Shown here piece after piece: positions 46,178-54,356 of a stretch of DNA of 64,000 nt. This DNA comes from Ahrensia marina (GTDB lineage Bacteria > Pseudomonadota > Alphaproteobacteria > Rhizobiales > Rhizobiaceae): the NCBI RefSeq assembly GCF_001293565.1, contig NZ_JXMU01000010.1, positions 124,001 to 188,000 on the forward strand, read 5' to 3'. Made by a program: the position numbers and the translations under genes. Below the pieces are notes generated by a model, which was not told where the DNA came from, ran no database searches, and saw only the letters and a list, made by a program, of their open reading frames with translations. The stretch's first letter is position 1, and every line of letters begins with the position of its first letter.

Positions 46178-46202
46178 CGGGCTGCATCTTACGTGCAGCC
46201 CG
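46178..46202 (+). terminator. Attenuator hairpin between binding-protein and permease genes
   Basis: Perfect 9-bp arms CGGGCTGCA (46178-46186) and TGCAGCCCG (46194-46202) with a 7-nt loop are followed by TTTCAACCTTTTT. Partial termination here would make more binding protein than permease. Confidence 0.75.
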
Positions 46203-46234
46203 TTTCAACCTTTTTAAAAAAGCTGGAAAAACTC

Positions 46235-47161
46235 ATGCAAAAACCGATCAGCAAGCCTCCGATCCGCTGGCATATTCCTGTCTTTCTTGCTCCGGCTTTT
46301 ATCATTTACACCGCGATCATGGTCATTCCGCTGCTCGGAACGATACAGCTTTCCCTATTCAGCGACATTGACGGCGAACAGGTTTTTGTCGGTCTTGCCA
46401 ATTTCAAAACGCTTCTTGGCGACCCGCGCTGGGCGCAGCAATTCTGGAATGCGCTGGTCAACAACACCTGGTTCTTCATCGTGCATATGCTGGTTCAAAA
46501 CCCGATCGGTATTTTGCTCGCGGCCCTTCTCAGCAGCAACAAATTACGCATGAAAGCGTTTTACCGCACATCAATTTTCATTCCGACAATTCTTTCTTTC
46601 GTGATTGTCGGCTTTGCCTGGAAACTGATCTTGAGCCCGATTTGGGGCGTTGCGCCGAGCATGCTTGATGCTGTCGGCTTGAAAAGCCTGTTTGCGCCAT
46701 GGCTCGGCAAAGAAGAATATGCGCTTACAACGCTCGCACTTATTTCCGTCTGGCAATTTGTCGGTATTCCCATGATGTTGATCTATGCAGCCATGCTGTC
46801 GATACCGGACGAGATTCTGGAAGCGGCAGAATGCGACGGTATAACCGGCATTTCGCAGTTCTGGAAAGTTAAACTGCCCCTCATTCTGCCATCCATCGGC
46901 ATCATTTCGATTTTGACATTCGTCGGCAATTTTAACGCATTCGACTTGATATATTCTGTTCAGGGCGCGCTGGCCGGTCCGAATTTCGCAACCGATGTGC
47001 TCGGCACCTTTATGTTCAGAACCTTCTTCGGCTTCCAGTTGCAATTGGGTGATCCGAATATGGGCTCTGCAATCGCCTCGATCATGTTTGTCATCATTCT
47101 CATCGGCGTGTCGATATATCTTTTCGGTATCCAAACCCGTCTTCGCCGGTACCAGTTTTAG
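46235..47161 (+). CDS. ABC sugar transporter permease, subunit 1 (MalF type)
   Basis: The 308-residue inner membrane protein has six predicted helices. The EAA loop, which docks on the ATPase, is in IPDEILEAAECDGITGISQF (E-A-A-x3-G). ATG 46235 is preferred over 46193 since the upstream extension overlaps the attenuator hairpin. It works with the second permease and the ATPase below. Confidence 0.88.
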   Translation: MQKPISKPPIRWHIPVFLAPAFIIYTAIMVIPLLGTIQLSLFSDIDGEQVFVGLANFKTLLGDPRWAQQFWNALVNNTWFFIVHMLVQNPIGILLAALLSSNKLRMKAFYRTSIFIPTILSFVIVGFAWKLILSPIWGVAPSMLDAVGLKSLFAPWLGKEEYALTTLALISVWQFVGIPMMLIYAAMLSIPDEILEAAECDGITGISQFWKVKLPLILPSIGIISILTFVGNFNAFDLIYSVQGALAGPNFATDVLGTFMFRTFFGFQLQLGDPNMGSAIASIMFVIILIGVSIYLFGIQTRLRRYQF

Positions 47162-47173
47162 AAAGTGCGGAAC

Positions 47174-48031
47174 ATGTCAGTTGATATCAAAACTACCGCC
47201 CGTTCGCAGGTTACATTCAGAGCAATTGCAGCCCATGCAATCCTGATTACCTATACGCTCATCGCCCTCTTCCCCGTGTTTGTGATTGTTATTAATTCAT
47301 TCAAATCACGAAAAGCGATCTTTCGCGAACCCTTGTCGGTGCCAACACCTGAAACCTTCAGCTTAAAAGGTTATGAGACCGTCCTGAAACAAGGCGATTT
47401 TGTACTCTACTTTCAAAACAGCCTGGTCGTGACAGTAGCCTCGCTGACCATGGTTTTGTTATTTGGTGCAATGGCGGCTTTTGCTTTGTCCGAATATCGT
47501 TTTCGCGGCAATTTGCTGACCGGTCTTTATCTGGCAATCGGCATCATGATCCCGATCCGTCTGGGCACTGTAGCGATCTTGGAGATGATGGTCGCATCCG
47601 GTCTGGTAAACACTTTAACAGCGCTCATTCTGGTTTATACGGCGCAAGGCCTGCCACTGGCGATATTCATCCTGACCGAATTTATGCAGGGCATTTCCGA
47701 TGATTTGAAAAATGCAGGCCGCATAGACGGATTGTCGGAATACACAATCTTTGGTGTTCTGGTTCTCCCGCTTATCCGCCCTGCTCTGGCAACCGTTGCC
47801 GTGTTCACCATGATCCCTATCTGGAACGACCTATGGTTCCCGCTCATCCTCGCGCCTGCAGAAGAAACCAAGACTATTACGCTCGGCGCACAGGTCTTTA
47901 TCGGTCAGTTTGTCACCGATTGGAACGCCGTTCTTGCCTCCCTGTCCTTGGCAATTATTCCGGTTCTGGTCCTGTATCTCATCTTCTCCAGACAGCTAAT
48001 TAAGGGCATTACAGCAGGTGCAGTCAAATGA
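47174..48031 (+). CDS. ABC sugar transporter permease, subunit 2 (MalG type)
   Basis: The 285-residue permease has six helices and an EAA-type loop (GISDDLKNAGRIDGLSEYTI). N-terminal VVINSFKSRKAIFREP is typical of the MalG branch. GTG 47165 is an alternative start. Its stop overlaps the oxidoreductase start (ATGA), so that gene is tightly coupled to the transporter. Confidence 0.88.
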   Translation: MSVDIKTTARSQVTFRAIAAHAILITYTLIALFPVFVIVINSFKSRKAIFREPLSVPTPETFSLKGYETVLKQGDFVLYFQNSLVVTVASLTMVLLFGAMAAFALSEYRFRGNLLTGLYLAIGIMIPIRLGTVAILEMMVASGLVNTLTALILVYTAQGLPLAIFILTEFMQGISDDLKNAGRIDGLSEYTIFGVLVLPLIRPALATVAVFTMIPIWNDLWFPLILAPAEETKTITLGAQVFIGQFVTDWNAVLASLSLAIIPVLVLYLIFSRQLIKGITAGAVK

Positions 48032-49095
48032 GTGAATCTTGCAAAAAAATCCGCGTTCTCGTTGTCGGTCTTGGCAATATGGGCCTCAGTCATGCCCTTG
48101 CCTATCACGGCAATGACGGTTTCGAGATTGCCGCTTTGGTCAACCGCTCCAAGGTTGATTTGCCCGAAAGCTTGCAAAGCTACAATTTCGAAGAATCCTA
48201 TGCTGAGGCATTGGAAAAATACAAACCTGATCTGGTGTCCATCAACACCTATTCAGACACGCATGCTGATTATGCAATCACGGCCATGGAAGCCGGATGC
48301 GATGTGTTTGTCGAAAAGCCGCTTGCCAACACGGTGGCCGAGGCTGAAAAAGTGGTTGCAGCGGCCAAAAAACTCAATCGCAAACTGGTTGTCGGATATA
48401 TCCTGCGCCACCACCCGTCTTGGGTCACCTTTGTTGACAAGGCGCGCGAACTGGGCGGCCCCTTCGTGTTCCGCCTGAACCTGAATCAGCAATCATCGGG
48501 CGACACTTGGAAAACACACAAGCGCCTGATGGAAACAACCTCCCCCATCGTCGATTGCGGCGTCCATTATGTTGATGTGATGTGCCAGATCGCAAGTTCG
48601 GACCCTGTTTCCGTACGCGGTATGGGCCTTCGCCTGAGCGATGAAATTGCCGAAGACATGTATAATTACGGCCACTTCCAAGTGACATTCAAAGACGGGT
48701 CAATCGGCTGGTATGAAGCCGGATGGGGCCCAATGATGTCCCAGACAGCTTTCTTCGTAAAAGATGTAATCTCGCCAAATGGGTCGGTTTCCATAGTCGT
48801 GTCCGATGACATGGAATCAGATGACATCGATAATCACACCAAAGCGTCGACCATTCGCATCCATGATTCAGCGACGGACGCAAAGGGTGAATTTGTGAAA
48901 AGTAAAGACACCTTGTTGTCGACCGACGCAGACATTTCACATGACGAGCTATGCGCGCTGGAACAAGAATTTGTTCTCAAAGCGATCCGCAACGATATGG
49001 ATTTGACCGAGCATATGGATAACGCGGTAAAATCTCTGGCGGTGTGTCTGGCTGCGGATGAAAGTATCCGCAAAAACAAAGAAATAACAATTTAG
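48028..49095 (+). CDS. Gfo/Idh/MocA family oxidoreductase
   Basis: The 355-residue NAD(P)-dependent protein has a Rossmann domain (VLVVGLGNMGLSHALAYHG) and the conserved catalytic-pocket motif EKPLANT near residue 94. The C-terminal substrate domain begins at GGPFVFRLNLNQQSSGDTW, with a conserved HHPS and DCGVHYVD histidine. It lies inside the ABC transporter operon between permease and ATPase genes. It therefore probably acts on the imported sugar, for example by oxidising or epimerising it; the reaction is not identifiable from sequence. Confidence 0.87.
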   Translation: MSESCKKIRVLVVGLGNMGLSHALAYHGNDGFEIAALVNRSKVDLPESLQSYNFEESYAEALEKYKPDLVSINTYSDTHADYAITAMEAGCDVFVEKPLANTVAEAEKVVAAAKKLNRKLVVGYILRHHPSWVTFVDKARELGGPFVFRLNLNQQSSGDTWKTHKRLMETTSPIVDCGVHYVDVMCQIASSDPVSVRGMGLRLSDEIAEDMYNYGHFQVTFKDGSIGWYEAGWGPMMSQTAFFVKDVISPNGSVSIVVSDDMESDDIDNHTKASTIRIHDSATDAKGEFVKSKDTLLSTDADISHDELCALEQEFVLKAIRNDMDLTEHMDNAVKSLAVCLAADESIRKNKEITI

Positions 49096-49105
49096 GGGAA
49101 GCGTT

Positions 49106-50107
49106 TTGGGATCATTATCGCTCAAAAACATTCGTAAATCTTTTGGCAATGTCGAGGTCATTAAAGGCATCGATCTTGATGTAAAAGAGGGCGAACTGGT
49201 GATTTTTGTCGGGCCTTCCGGGTGCGGAAAATCAACGTTGCTCAGAATTATTGCCGGACTTGAAACCGAGACTTCCGGCACCATTGAAATTGACGGCAAC
49301 ACTGTCAACGGACAGTCCCCTTCCATGCGCGGCATCTCCATGGTTTTCCAAACCTATGCGCTGTATCCGCACCTGACCGTCAGGGACAATATGAGCTTGG
49401 GCCTCAAACAGGCAAAGCGCCCCAAGGATCTAATCAAGAAAAGGGTCGATTTTGCATCGGCCATGCTGTCGCTTGATGACTATCTTGAGCGTCGCCCTGC
49501 CGAATTGTCCGGTGGCCAGCGCCAGCGTGTTGCCATTGGCCGTGCTATTGTCCGCCAGCCAAAGCTTTTCCTTTTTGATGAACCGCTTTCCAACCTTGAT
49601 GCCGCCTTGCGCGTCAATACACGTCTGGAAATTGCAAGCCTGCACCGGCAATTGTCGGCGACAATGGTTTACGTCACGCACGATCAGACTGAGGCTATGA
49701 CTTTGGCGGACCGTATTGTTGTTCTCAACAATGGCGTGATTGAACAAGTCGGCACACCGATGGAATTATACAACAAGCCGAAAAACAAATTCGTCGCCGG
49801 ATTTATCGGTTCGCCACAAATGAACTTCATTCCCGCAAGCTGCCTTGAAATGAGCGATGCGGAAACCGTCGGTATCCGTCCGGAAAATATCACTTTTGAT
49901 GGCGCTAAAGCCGATCTGACCGGCAAGGTTTCACATATTGAGCAACTTGGCGGTGATACCAATATCTATGCTGATTGCGGTGAAGCCGGTCTTATCTGCA
50001 TCCGTTTATTCGGCCAGCACGAGGCGGAAGTCGACAGCACGATTTCGCTCCATTTTGACCGCGATAAAATGTTCAAGTTCGATAAAGACGGAAACACAAT
50101 AAACTAG
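49106..50107 (+). CDS. ABC sugar transporter ATP-binding protein (MalK/UgpC type)
   Basis: The 333-residue ATPase has Walker A GPSGCGKST (residues 36-44), Q-loop MVFQTYALYPHLTV, signature LSGGQRQRVAIGRA, Walker B LFLFDEPLSNLDA and the H-loop THDQTEAMTLADR. A C-terminal TOBE/OB domain (about 235-330) is typical of sugar importers. A TTG start at 49106 behind AGGGGAAG gives the canonical N-terminus GSLSLKNIRKSFG. It energises uptake through the two permeases and completes the transporter. Confidence 0.92.
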   Translation: MGSLSLKNIRKSFGNVEVIKGIDLDVKEGELVIFVGPSGCGKSTLLRIIAGLETETSGTIEIDGNTVNGQSPSMRGISMVFQTYALYPHLTVRDNMSLGLKQAKRPKDLIKKRVDFASAMLSLDDYLERRPAELSGGQRQRVAIGRAIVRQPKLFLFDEPLSNLDAALRVNTRLEIASLHRQLSATMVYVTHDQTEAMTLADRIVVLNNGVIEQVGTPMELYNKPKNKFVAGFIGSPQMNFIPASCLEMSDAETVGIRPENITFDGAKADLTGKVSHIEQLGGDTNIYADCGEAGLICIRLFGQHEAEVDSTISLHFDRDKMFKFDKDGNTIN

Positions 50108-50142
50108 CACGAAAAGGCAAGTTTATTGAAGATGCGGCGGCT

Positions 50143-50160
50143 GCGCCCTTGAGCGGGCGC
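50143..50160. terminator. Hairpin after the ABC operon
   Basis: GCGCCC-TTGAGC-GGGCGC forms a perfect 6-bp stem 36 bp after the ATPase stop. There is no T-tract; a terminator role is possible only. Confidence 0.35.
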
Positions 50161-50276
50161 ACGCTGCAACATGCTCTTTTGAGAAAATTGGATTTTCCCT
50201 CTCCCCATAATGCAAAAAGCCGCTACATTGCTGTAAAAGCCCAGCAATTATAACAGAACCGGCAAGCCTGCAATTT

Positions 50277-51041
50277 ATGACCCGAATTAACGAAGACGAT
50301 TTTGATGTTGTTACCGCCGCAATGGTCGTCATCGGCGATGAAATTCTGTCAGGGCGCACACGCGACACCAATGCCGGCCACTTGGCTTCCATCATGACCG
50401 CAATAGGCATTGATTTAAGAGAAGTACGCTTTGTTTCCGACGATCAGGACGCGATCATTGAAGCGGTCAATCAATTACGTGAACGCAATACCTATGTTTT
50501 CACCTCCGGCGGTATAGGTCCGACCCATGACGATATAACGGCCGATGCCATTTCTGCCGCTTTTGGTCTGCCGTGCGATCACGACACACAGGCGCTAAAA
50601 ATTCTGGGCGAACATTATAAAGCGCGCGGCATTGAATTTACCGATGCACGCAAGCGCATGGCGCGTATGCCTGAGGGCGCGCACCATATCGACAACCCGA
50701 TATCCAAAGCGCCGGGCTTCGTCATCGGCAATGTCCATGTCATGGCCGGTGTTCCCTCTATCTTTCAGGCTATGCTTGATAATGTTGTCCACACATTGCG
50801 TACCGGACGCAAACTCCTGTCCAAGTCGGTTCTGTCCGATTTTGGCGAAGGCACTATTGGCGCACCTCTTGGCGACGTGCAGAAAAATCATCCCGATACG
50901 ATTATCGGATCCTATCCGCGCTATGAAGACGGCAGTTTTTCGACAGAGCTTGTTGTGCGAAGCGCCAACGAGCCAGCTATCGACAAGGCGCTGGATGATA
51001 TCAAAATCATGCTGTCAGAACTTCAAAACACGCAAACCTAG
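50277..51041 (+). CDS. CinA-type molybdopterin-binding-domain protein (COG1058)
   Basis: The 254-residue protein has the MoaB/Mog-like domain of CinA. It contains AAMVVIGDEILSGRTRDTNAG, then FVSDDQDAI, TYVFTSGGIGPTHDDITADAI, RMARMPEGAHHIDNPISKAPG and VMAGVPSIFQAMLDNV. The nicotinamide-nucleotide amidase (PncC) half of full-length CinA is absent, as in many alphaproteobacteria. The role is probably ADP-ribose or dinucleotide pyrophosphatase-like, by family, and is not certain. Confidence 0.88.
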   Translation: MTRINEDDFDVVTAAMVVIGDEILSGRTRDTNAGHLASIMTAIGIDLREVRFVSDDQDAIIEAVNQLRERNTYVFTSGGIGPTHDDITADAISAAFGLPCDHDTQALKILGEHYKARGIEFTDARKRMARMPEGAHHIDNPISKAPGFVIGNVHVMAGVPSIFQAMLDNVVHTLRTGRKLLSKSVLSDFGEGTIGAPLGDVQKNHPDTIIGSYPRYEDGSFSTELVVRSANEPAIDKALDDIKIMLSELQNTQT

Positions 51042-51104
51042 TCGCGGCGTTCTAATATTCATGCGATTTATAGATTTTCGTTTCTTTTAAAAGTCTCATT
51101 TTCT

Positions 51105-51136
51105 GAACATTCTACGTGCAGCCACAAGGAATGTTC
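51105..51136 (+). promoter_or_regulatory. Leader hairpin overlapping the ribosome binding site of the CysH-like gene
   Basis: GAACATTC (51105-51112) pairs perfectly with GAATGTTC (51129-51136). The 3' arm starts within the AAGGA (51126-51130) before ATG 51139, so folding could limit translation. Confidence 0.45.
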
Positions 51137-51138
51137 AA

Positions 51139-51672
51139 ATGAACTATGCTCAAATAGCCAAAGAACTGAATGACCAATTCGCATCGCTTTCTTTAAGACA
51201 GCGTATTGCGCTTATCGCGGGTAAATTTCCCGATGCGGTATTTCCGACAAACTTCGGCACGGAAGACCAGTTGATTTCATGGGCAATTATCAACCATGGC
51301 AATCAGCTTAAAATCGTGACGACATTGAGTGGCCTGCTTTTGGAAAACGCACAGACATTGCGTTCCATTACCGCTGAAAATTACGATATCAACATTCCGG
51401 CCGTCAAAGCTGTTGATGCGGATGTGTGGATTTCCGGTCTTCGCAATGAGCAATTGAGCGCGAATAAATCCATTGATTTTGCAAAATGGGATGATGACCG
51501 CGGCGTATTACAGATTAACCCGCTTGCAGATTGGACATTTGACCGCCTGATTAAAGCAATCGCAGAGCATGAAATTCCGATCAATCCGCTGTTTGAATTT
51601 ATCGCAGATTCCAAATCCTCTGCTTCCCAAACAAACAAGTCGGCAACATCAAAGCAGAGTATTGCAGCCTAA
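51139..51672 (+). CDS. Shortened CysH (PAPS/APS reductase)-like protein lacking catalytic cysteines
   Basis: The 177-residue protein shows three CysH landmarks in order. Residues ~15-45 are LSLRQRIALIAGKFPDAVFP followed by TNFGTEDQL (the modified P-loop). The GLRNEQLSANKSIDFAKWDD block corresponds to GLRREQ-type. INPLADWTFDRLIKAIAEHE and IPINPL close the domain. True CysH proteins are ~240 residues. Here the middle region with the CC iron-sulfur pair and the C-terminal Cys-containing tail are missing, and no Cys occurs anywhere in the protein. It cannot reduce APS by the known mechanism, so a regulatory, scaffold or decayed role is likely. The frame is open and has a proper start, so it is not an obvious pseudogene. 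Confidence 0.65.
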   Translation: MNYAQIAKELNDQFASLSLRQRIALIAGKFPDAVFPTNFGTEDQLISWAIINHGNQLKIVTTLSGLLLENAQTLRSITAENYDINIPAVKAVDADVWISGLRNEQLSANKSIDFAKWDDDRGVLQINPLADWTFDRLIKAIAEHEIPINPLFEFIADSKSSASQTNKSATSKQSIAA

Positions 51673-51737
51673 CTTGCTGTTTAATACGTTAAAACTCACA
51701 GTTTCGTAGCGGCAAACATTTGCCTCTGCGGGCGTTT

Positions 51738-51767
51738 ACCGCTAAGCGGTCTCCAAACATTTTGGAG
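51738..51767 (+). promoter_or_regulatory. Tandem hairpins in the gpt leader, sequestering the ribosome binding site
   Basis: ACCGC-TAA-GCGGT (51738-51750) is directly followed by CTCCAAA-CAT-TTTGGAG (51751-51767). The 3' arm of the second contains the GGAG ribosome site, 7 bp before ATG 51775. This could be a purine-responsive leader, though no known riboswitch fold was recognised. Confidence 0.5.
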
Positions 51768-51774
51768 TTTAGCC

Positions 51775-52272
51775 ATGTCGCTTCCTGAAAAAGCATTTCC
51801 CGTATCTTGGGACCAGTTTCACCGTGATGCACGCGCATTGGCTTGGCGCGTTGCCAATGTATCAAAAGAATGGAAAGCCATCGTCTGCATTACGCGCGGC
51901 GGTCTTGTACCGGCAGCCGTGATCAGCCGCGAACTGGGCATCCGCGTTATAGAAACAGTATCAGTCGCCAGCTACCATGATTATGAAAATCAGGGCGATA
52001 TCTATGTGCTGAAAGAAATTTCACCGGAACTGCTTGAAGCCGAAGGCGAAGGAATTCTGATCATTGACGATTTGACCGATACCGGCAAAACGGCAGGTCT
52101 TGTGCGCGCAATGATGCCAAAAGCGCATTTTGCGACAGTGTACGCCAAGCCTAAAGGTATGCCGCTGGTTGATACTTTTATCACCGAGGTCAGCCAAGAC
52201 ACTTGGATATATTTTCCGTGGGACATGGGCTTTACTTATCAGAAGCCGATCGCTGAAAATCACAAAGGCTAA
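51775..52272 (+). CDS. gpt: Xanthine (guanine) phosphoribosyltransferase
   Basis: It makes XMP/GMP from xanthine/guanine and PRPP. The 165-residue type I PRTase has the PRPP loop [16 protein letters not shown] (DDLTDTGKT), the [18 protein letters not shown] hood region and [11 protein letters not shown] of the Gpt C-terminus. The length equals E. coli Gpt plus a few residues. With adenine deaminase in the same window it completes part of purine salvage. The stop overlaps the convergent TolB-like gene stop by 4 bp. Confidence 0.93.
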   Translation: MSLPEKAFPVSWDQFHRDARALAWRVANVSKEWKAIVCITRGGLVPAAVISRELGIRVIETVSVASYHDYENQGDIYVLKEISPELLEAEGEGILIIDDLTDTGKTAGLVRAMMPKAHFATVYAKPKGMPLVDTFITEVSQDTWIYFPWDMGFTYQKPIAENHKG

Positions 52273-53096
52273 GTCGCAGGCATATACTGCACATAGGCGA
52301 AGCGTTTACTGTCCGGCGCCCAGCAGGGAACATTGATAGTGCCCTGCCCGCCAAACAGCGACTTCAAAGTGCGCGCCTCACCGCCTTCGCTTGGCATTAG
52401 CATCAATCTAACATTCCGATCACGCGGGTGTCCTTCCGTACCATTTTCGTACGCTAGATAAAGCACATGCTTTCCGTCTGGGCTGGGGTGAGGAAACCAG
52501 TTCACCGCATCGTCATTGGTCATCTGCTCAAGATCGGAACCGTCAGCGGGCCGCATGCGCCATAAGTCCATGTGTCCGCCGCGGTCCGAATTGAACCATA
52601 TCCAATTGCCATCGGGCGTATAATCCGGCCCGTCCTTATGGCCGCCACCTTGGGTCAATTGCACTGGCTCACCGCCATCAACCGGTACTGTGAACACCTG
52701 AAAAGGCCCCTGACTACGTCCGACATAGGCCAGCATTTTTCCATCAGGCGACCAGCCATGCCAATAAGAAGGTTCATCATTCGTAATGCGCTTTGGGCGG
52801 CCGCCTTCAATTGGCAGTGTATATATAGTTGACGTATCAGCGCCCTGACTGATGACGAGCATCGTCCCGTCCGGCGAAATTCCGTGGTCATTATTGCACA
52901 AGACAGCAAAGTCGGTGTCAATCTTCTGCAATATGTTGGGCTGGTCGAAATCGATACGAAAGATGTGCCCCTCGCCGTTTACAATGAGAAATGTGTCATC
53001 CGGATGCCAGTTCGGCGCTTCAATCAGCATATCGGTTTCAGTCAAAATCCGGTCTTCGCCCGTTTCAATATTGAAGATACAAAGCTGGCTGCGCAT
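52269..53096 (-). CDS. TolB-like beta-propeller (PD40 repeat) protein
   Basis: The 275-residue protein contains at least four PD40 repeats with the HxSPDG pattern ([51 protein letters not shown]). There is no signal peptide, unlike TolB itself, so it is cytoplasmic. The related cytoplasmic proteins are annotated as TolB or dipeptidyl peptidase IV N-terminal-like, with unknown function. ATG 53096 starts the first blade ([16 protein letters not shown]). Confidence 0.78.
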   Translation of the reverse strand: MRSQLCIFNIETGEDRILTETDMLIEAPNWHPDDTFLIVNGEGHIFRIDFDQPNILQKIDTDFAVLCNNDHGISPDGTMLVISQGADTSTIYTLPIEGGRPKRITNDEPSYWHGWSPDGKMLAYVGRSQGPFQVFTVPVDGGEPVQLTQGGGHKDGPDYTPDGNWIWFNSDRGGHMDLWRMRPADGSDLEQMTNDDAVNWFPHPSPDGKHVLYLAYENGTEGHPRDRNVRLMLMPSEGGEARTLKSLFGGQGTINVPCWAPDSKRFAYVQYMPAT

Positions 53097-53173
53097 GGTT
53101 TTTCCATCTTTCTAGCGTTGACATTTTTCCTAACATTTATGCGGCGTTTTACCAGATAGCGGTCAATACCACC

Positions 53174-53809
53174 TCAGGCGTTCTGCTGTTTGCGCTCCTG
53201 CAAGGCTTGCGTCAAAATCTGCCAGGCAGAACTCAAGAACAGACCGGCCATCATTACCGCGACAATAAGGTCGGGCCAGCGGCTGCCCAAAAGCCAAACT
53301 GCGAGCGCAGCAAGCATAACCGCCACATTACCAATCGCATCATTGCGTGAGCAGAGCCAGACAGAACGCACATTGGCATCACCGTCTTTGAAATTTACCA
53401 GCAGAAAAACACTCGCAAGATTGGCCGCAAGCGCCATGAAGCCAATGCCGCCCATGAGTTCGGCCACTGGTAGCGTATCGGTCCAAAATGCGTAGACAGT
53501 GGAGCTGAACACCCACAAGCCCATTAAAAATAGGCTCACACCTTTGAGCATTGCCGCCCTTGACCGCGCCGTGATGCTCATGCCGATCACATATAAGGAC
53601 AAGCCATATGTCGTTGCATCGCCCAGAAAGTCCAGCGCATCGGCCTGCAACGCCTTCGAATCGGCAAACGCACCGCCGAAAATCTCAACAATAAACATTC
53701 CCGCATTCAGGAAAATGACCATCCAGAGCCGGCGCTTGTAAGCGTCCGACATTCCATCAAATGTGCTTTGATCGTGACAGTGGTTGCAGCCAGGCATTTT
53801 AGTCTCCAT
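53174..53809 (-). CDS. Cation diffusion facilitator (CDF) family metal exporter
   Basis: The 211-residue membrane protein has about six hydrophobic helices and a short cytoplasmic N-terminus with GCNHCHDQ, a possible metal-binding segment. The helix 2 metal site is ADALDFLGDA (D-x3-D), and helix 5 carries SRNDAIGNVAVM, typical of CDF proteins. No long C-terminal cytoplasmic domain is present, which marks a short CDF type. The linked MerR regulator with extra Cys/His suggests Zn/Cd/Co export. A 19-bp-spacer promoter lies just upstream. Confidence 0.85.
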   Translation of the reverse strand: METKMPGCNHCHDQSTFDGMSDAYKRRLWMVIFLNAGMFIVEIFGGAFADSKALQADALDFLGDATTYGLSLYVIGMSITARSRAAMLKGVSLFLMGLWVFSSTVYAFWTDTLPVAELMGGIGFMALAANLASVFLLVNFKDGDANVRSVWLCSRNDAIGNVAVMLAALAVWLLGSRWPDLIVAVMMAGLFLSSAWQILTQALQERKQQNA

Positions 53810-53824
53810 TGAATCTGATGCCTG

Positions 53825-53855
53825 AATATGTAATTGCTCTAGTCACTAGAGGTTC
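53825..53855 (-). promoter_or_regulatory. MerR-type promoter and operator of the CDF gene
   Basis: On the minus strand TTGAAC, then a 19-bp spacer, then TACATA. The spacer contains the perfect dyad CTCTAGTGACTAGAG (53837-53851). The long spacer with a palindrome between -35 and -10 is the hallmark of MerR-controlled metal efflux promoters. The MerR gene is divergent from it. Confidence 0.75.
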
Positions 53856-53872
53856 AAGTGGTATTTTGAAAA

Positions 53873-54286
53873 ATGTTTTCTATCGGCCAATTATCATCGC
53901 AGGCACAGGTAAAAGTCCCGACAATCCGTTATTACGAGGACATCGGGCTTATCGATCCGCCTCACCGCTCCGAAGGCAATCAACGCCGCTACGAGCCGGA
54001 TGCGTTAAGCAGGCTGACCTTTATCCGCCATGCGCGTGATTTGGGCCTTTCCATTGATGCGATCAAGGATTTGATTGTTCTGAACGCCAATCCTGACATG
54101 CCTTGCAAGGAGGCGCATGTGATTGCCAACCAGCATCTGAAAGATCTTCAGCGAAAAATCACACAGCTACAGCAATTAAGTGTGGAGCTGACACGCATTA
54201 CGCAAAACTGTAACAGCGACACTGTAGGTCATTGCAAGGTGTTAGAGGCGTTGGGCGATCACAGCAGTTGTAAAACCGATCACTAA
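53873..54286 (+). CDS. MerR family metal-responsive regulator (ZntR/CadR-like)
   Basis: The 137-residue protein has a MerR helix-turn-helix (FSIGQLSSQAQVKVPTIRYY, EDIGLIDPPHRSEGNQRRY) and a dimerisation coiled coil (about residues 75-115). The C-terminal metal loop holds Cys in TQNCNSDTVGHCKVLEAL and GDHSSCKTDH, plus Cys in PDMPCKEAH at the domain hinge. This resembles ZntR/CadR Zn/Cd/Pb sensors. Its start codon lies 63 bp from the divergent CDF gene start, with the MerR operator between them. Confidence 0.9.
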   Translation: MFSIGQLSSQAQVKVPTIRYYEDIGLIDPPHRSEGNQRRYEPDALSRLTFIRHARDLGLSIDAIKDLIVLNANPDMPCKEAHVIANQHLKDLQRKITQLQQLSVELTRITQNCNSDTVGHCKVLEALGDHSSCKTDH

Positions 54287-54356
54287 ATCGTGCATTGGTT
54301 GAATTGCCTTTGGCTGCACTTACATACGGCAGCAACAATAATTCAACGAGGCTTTC

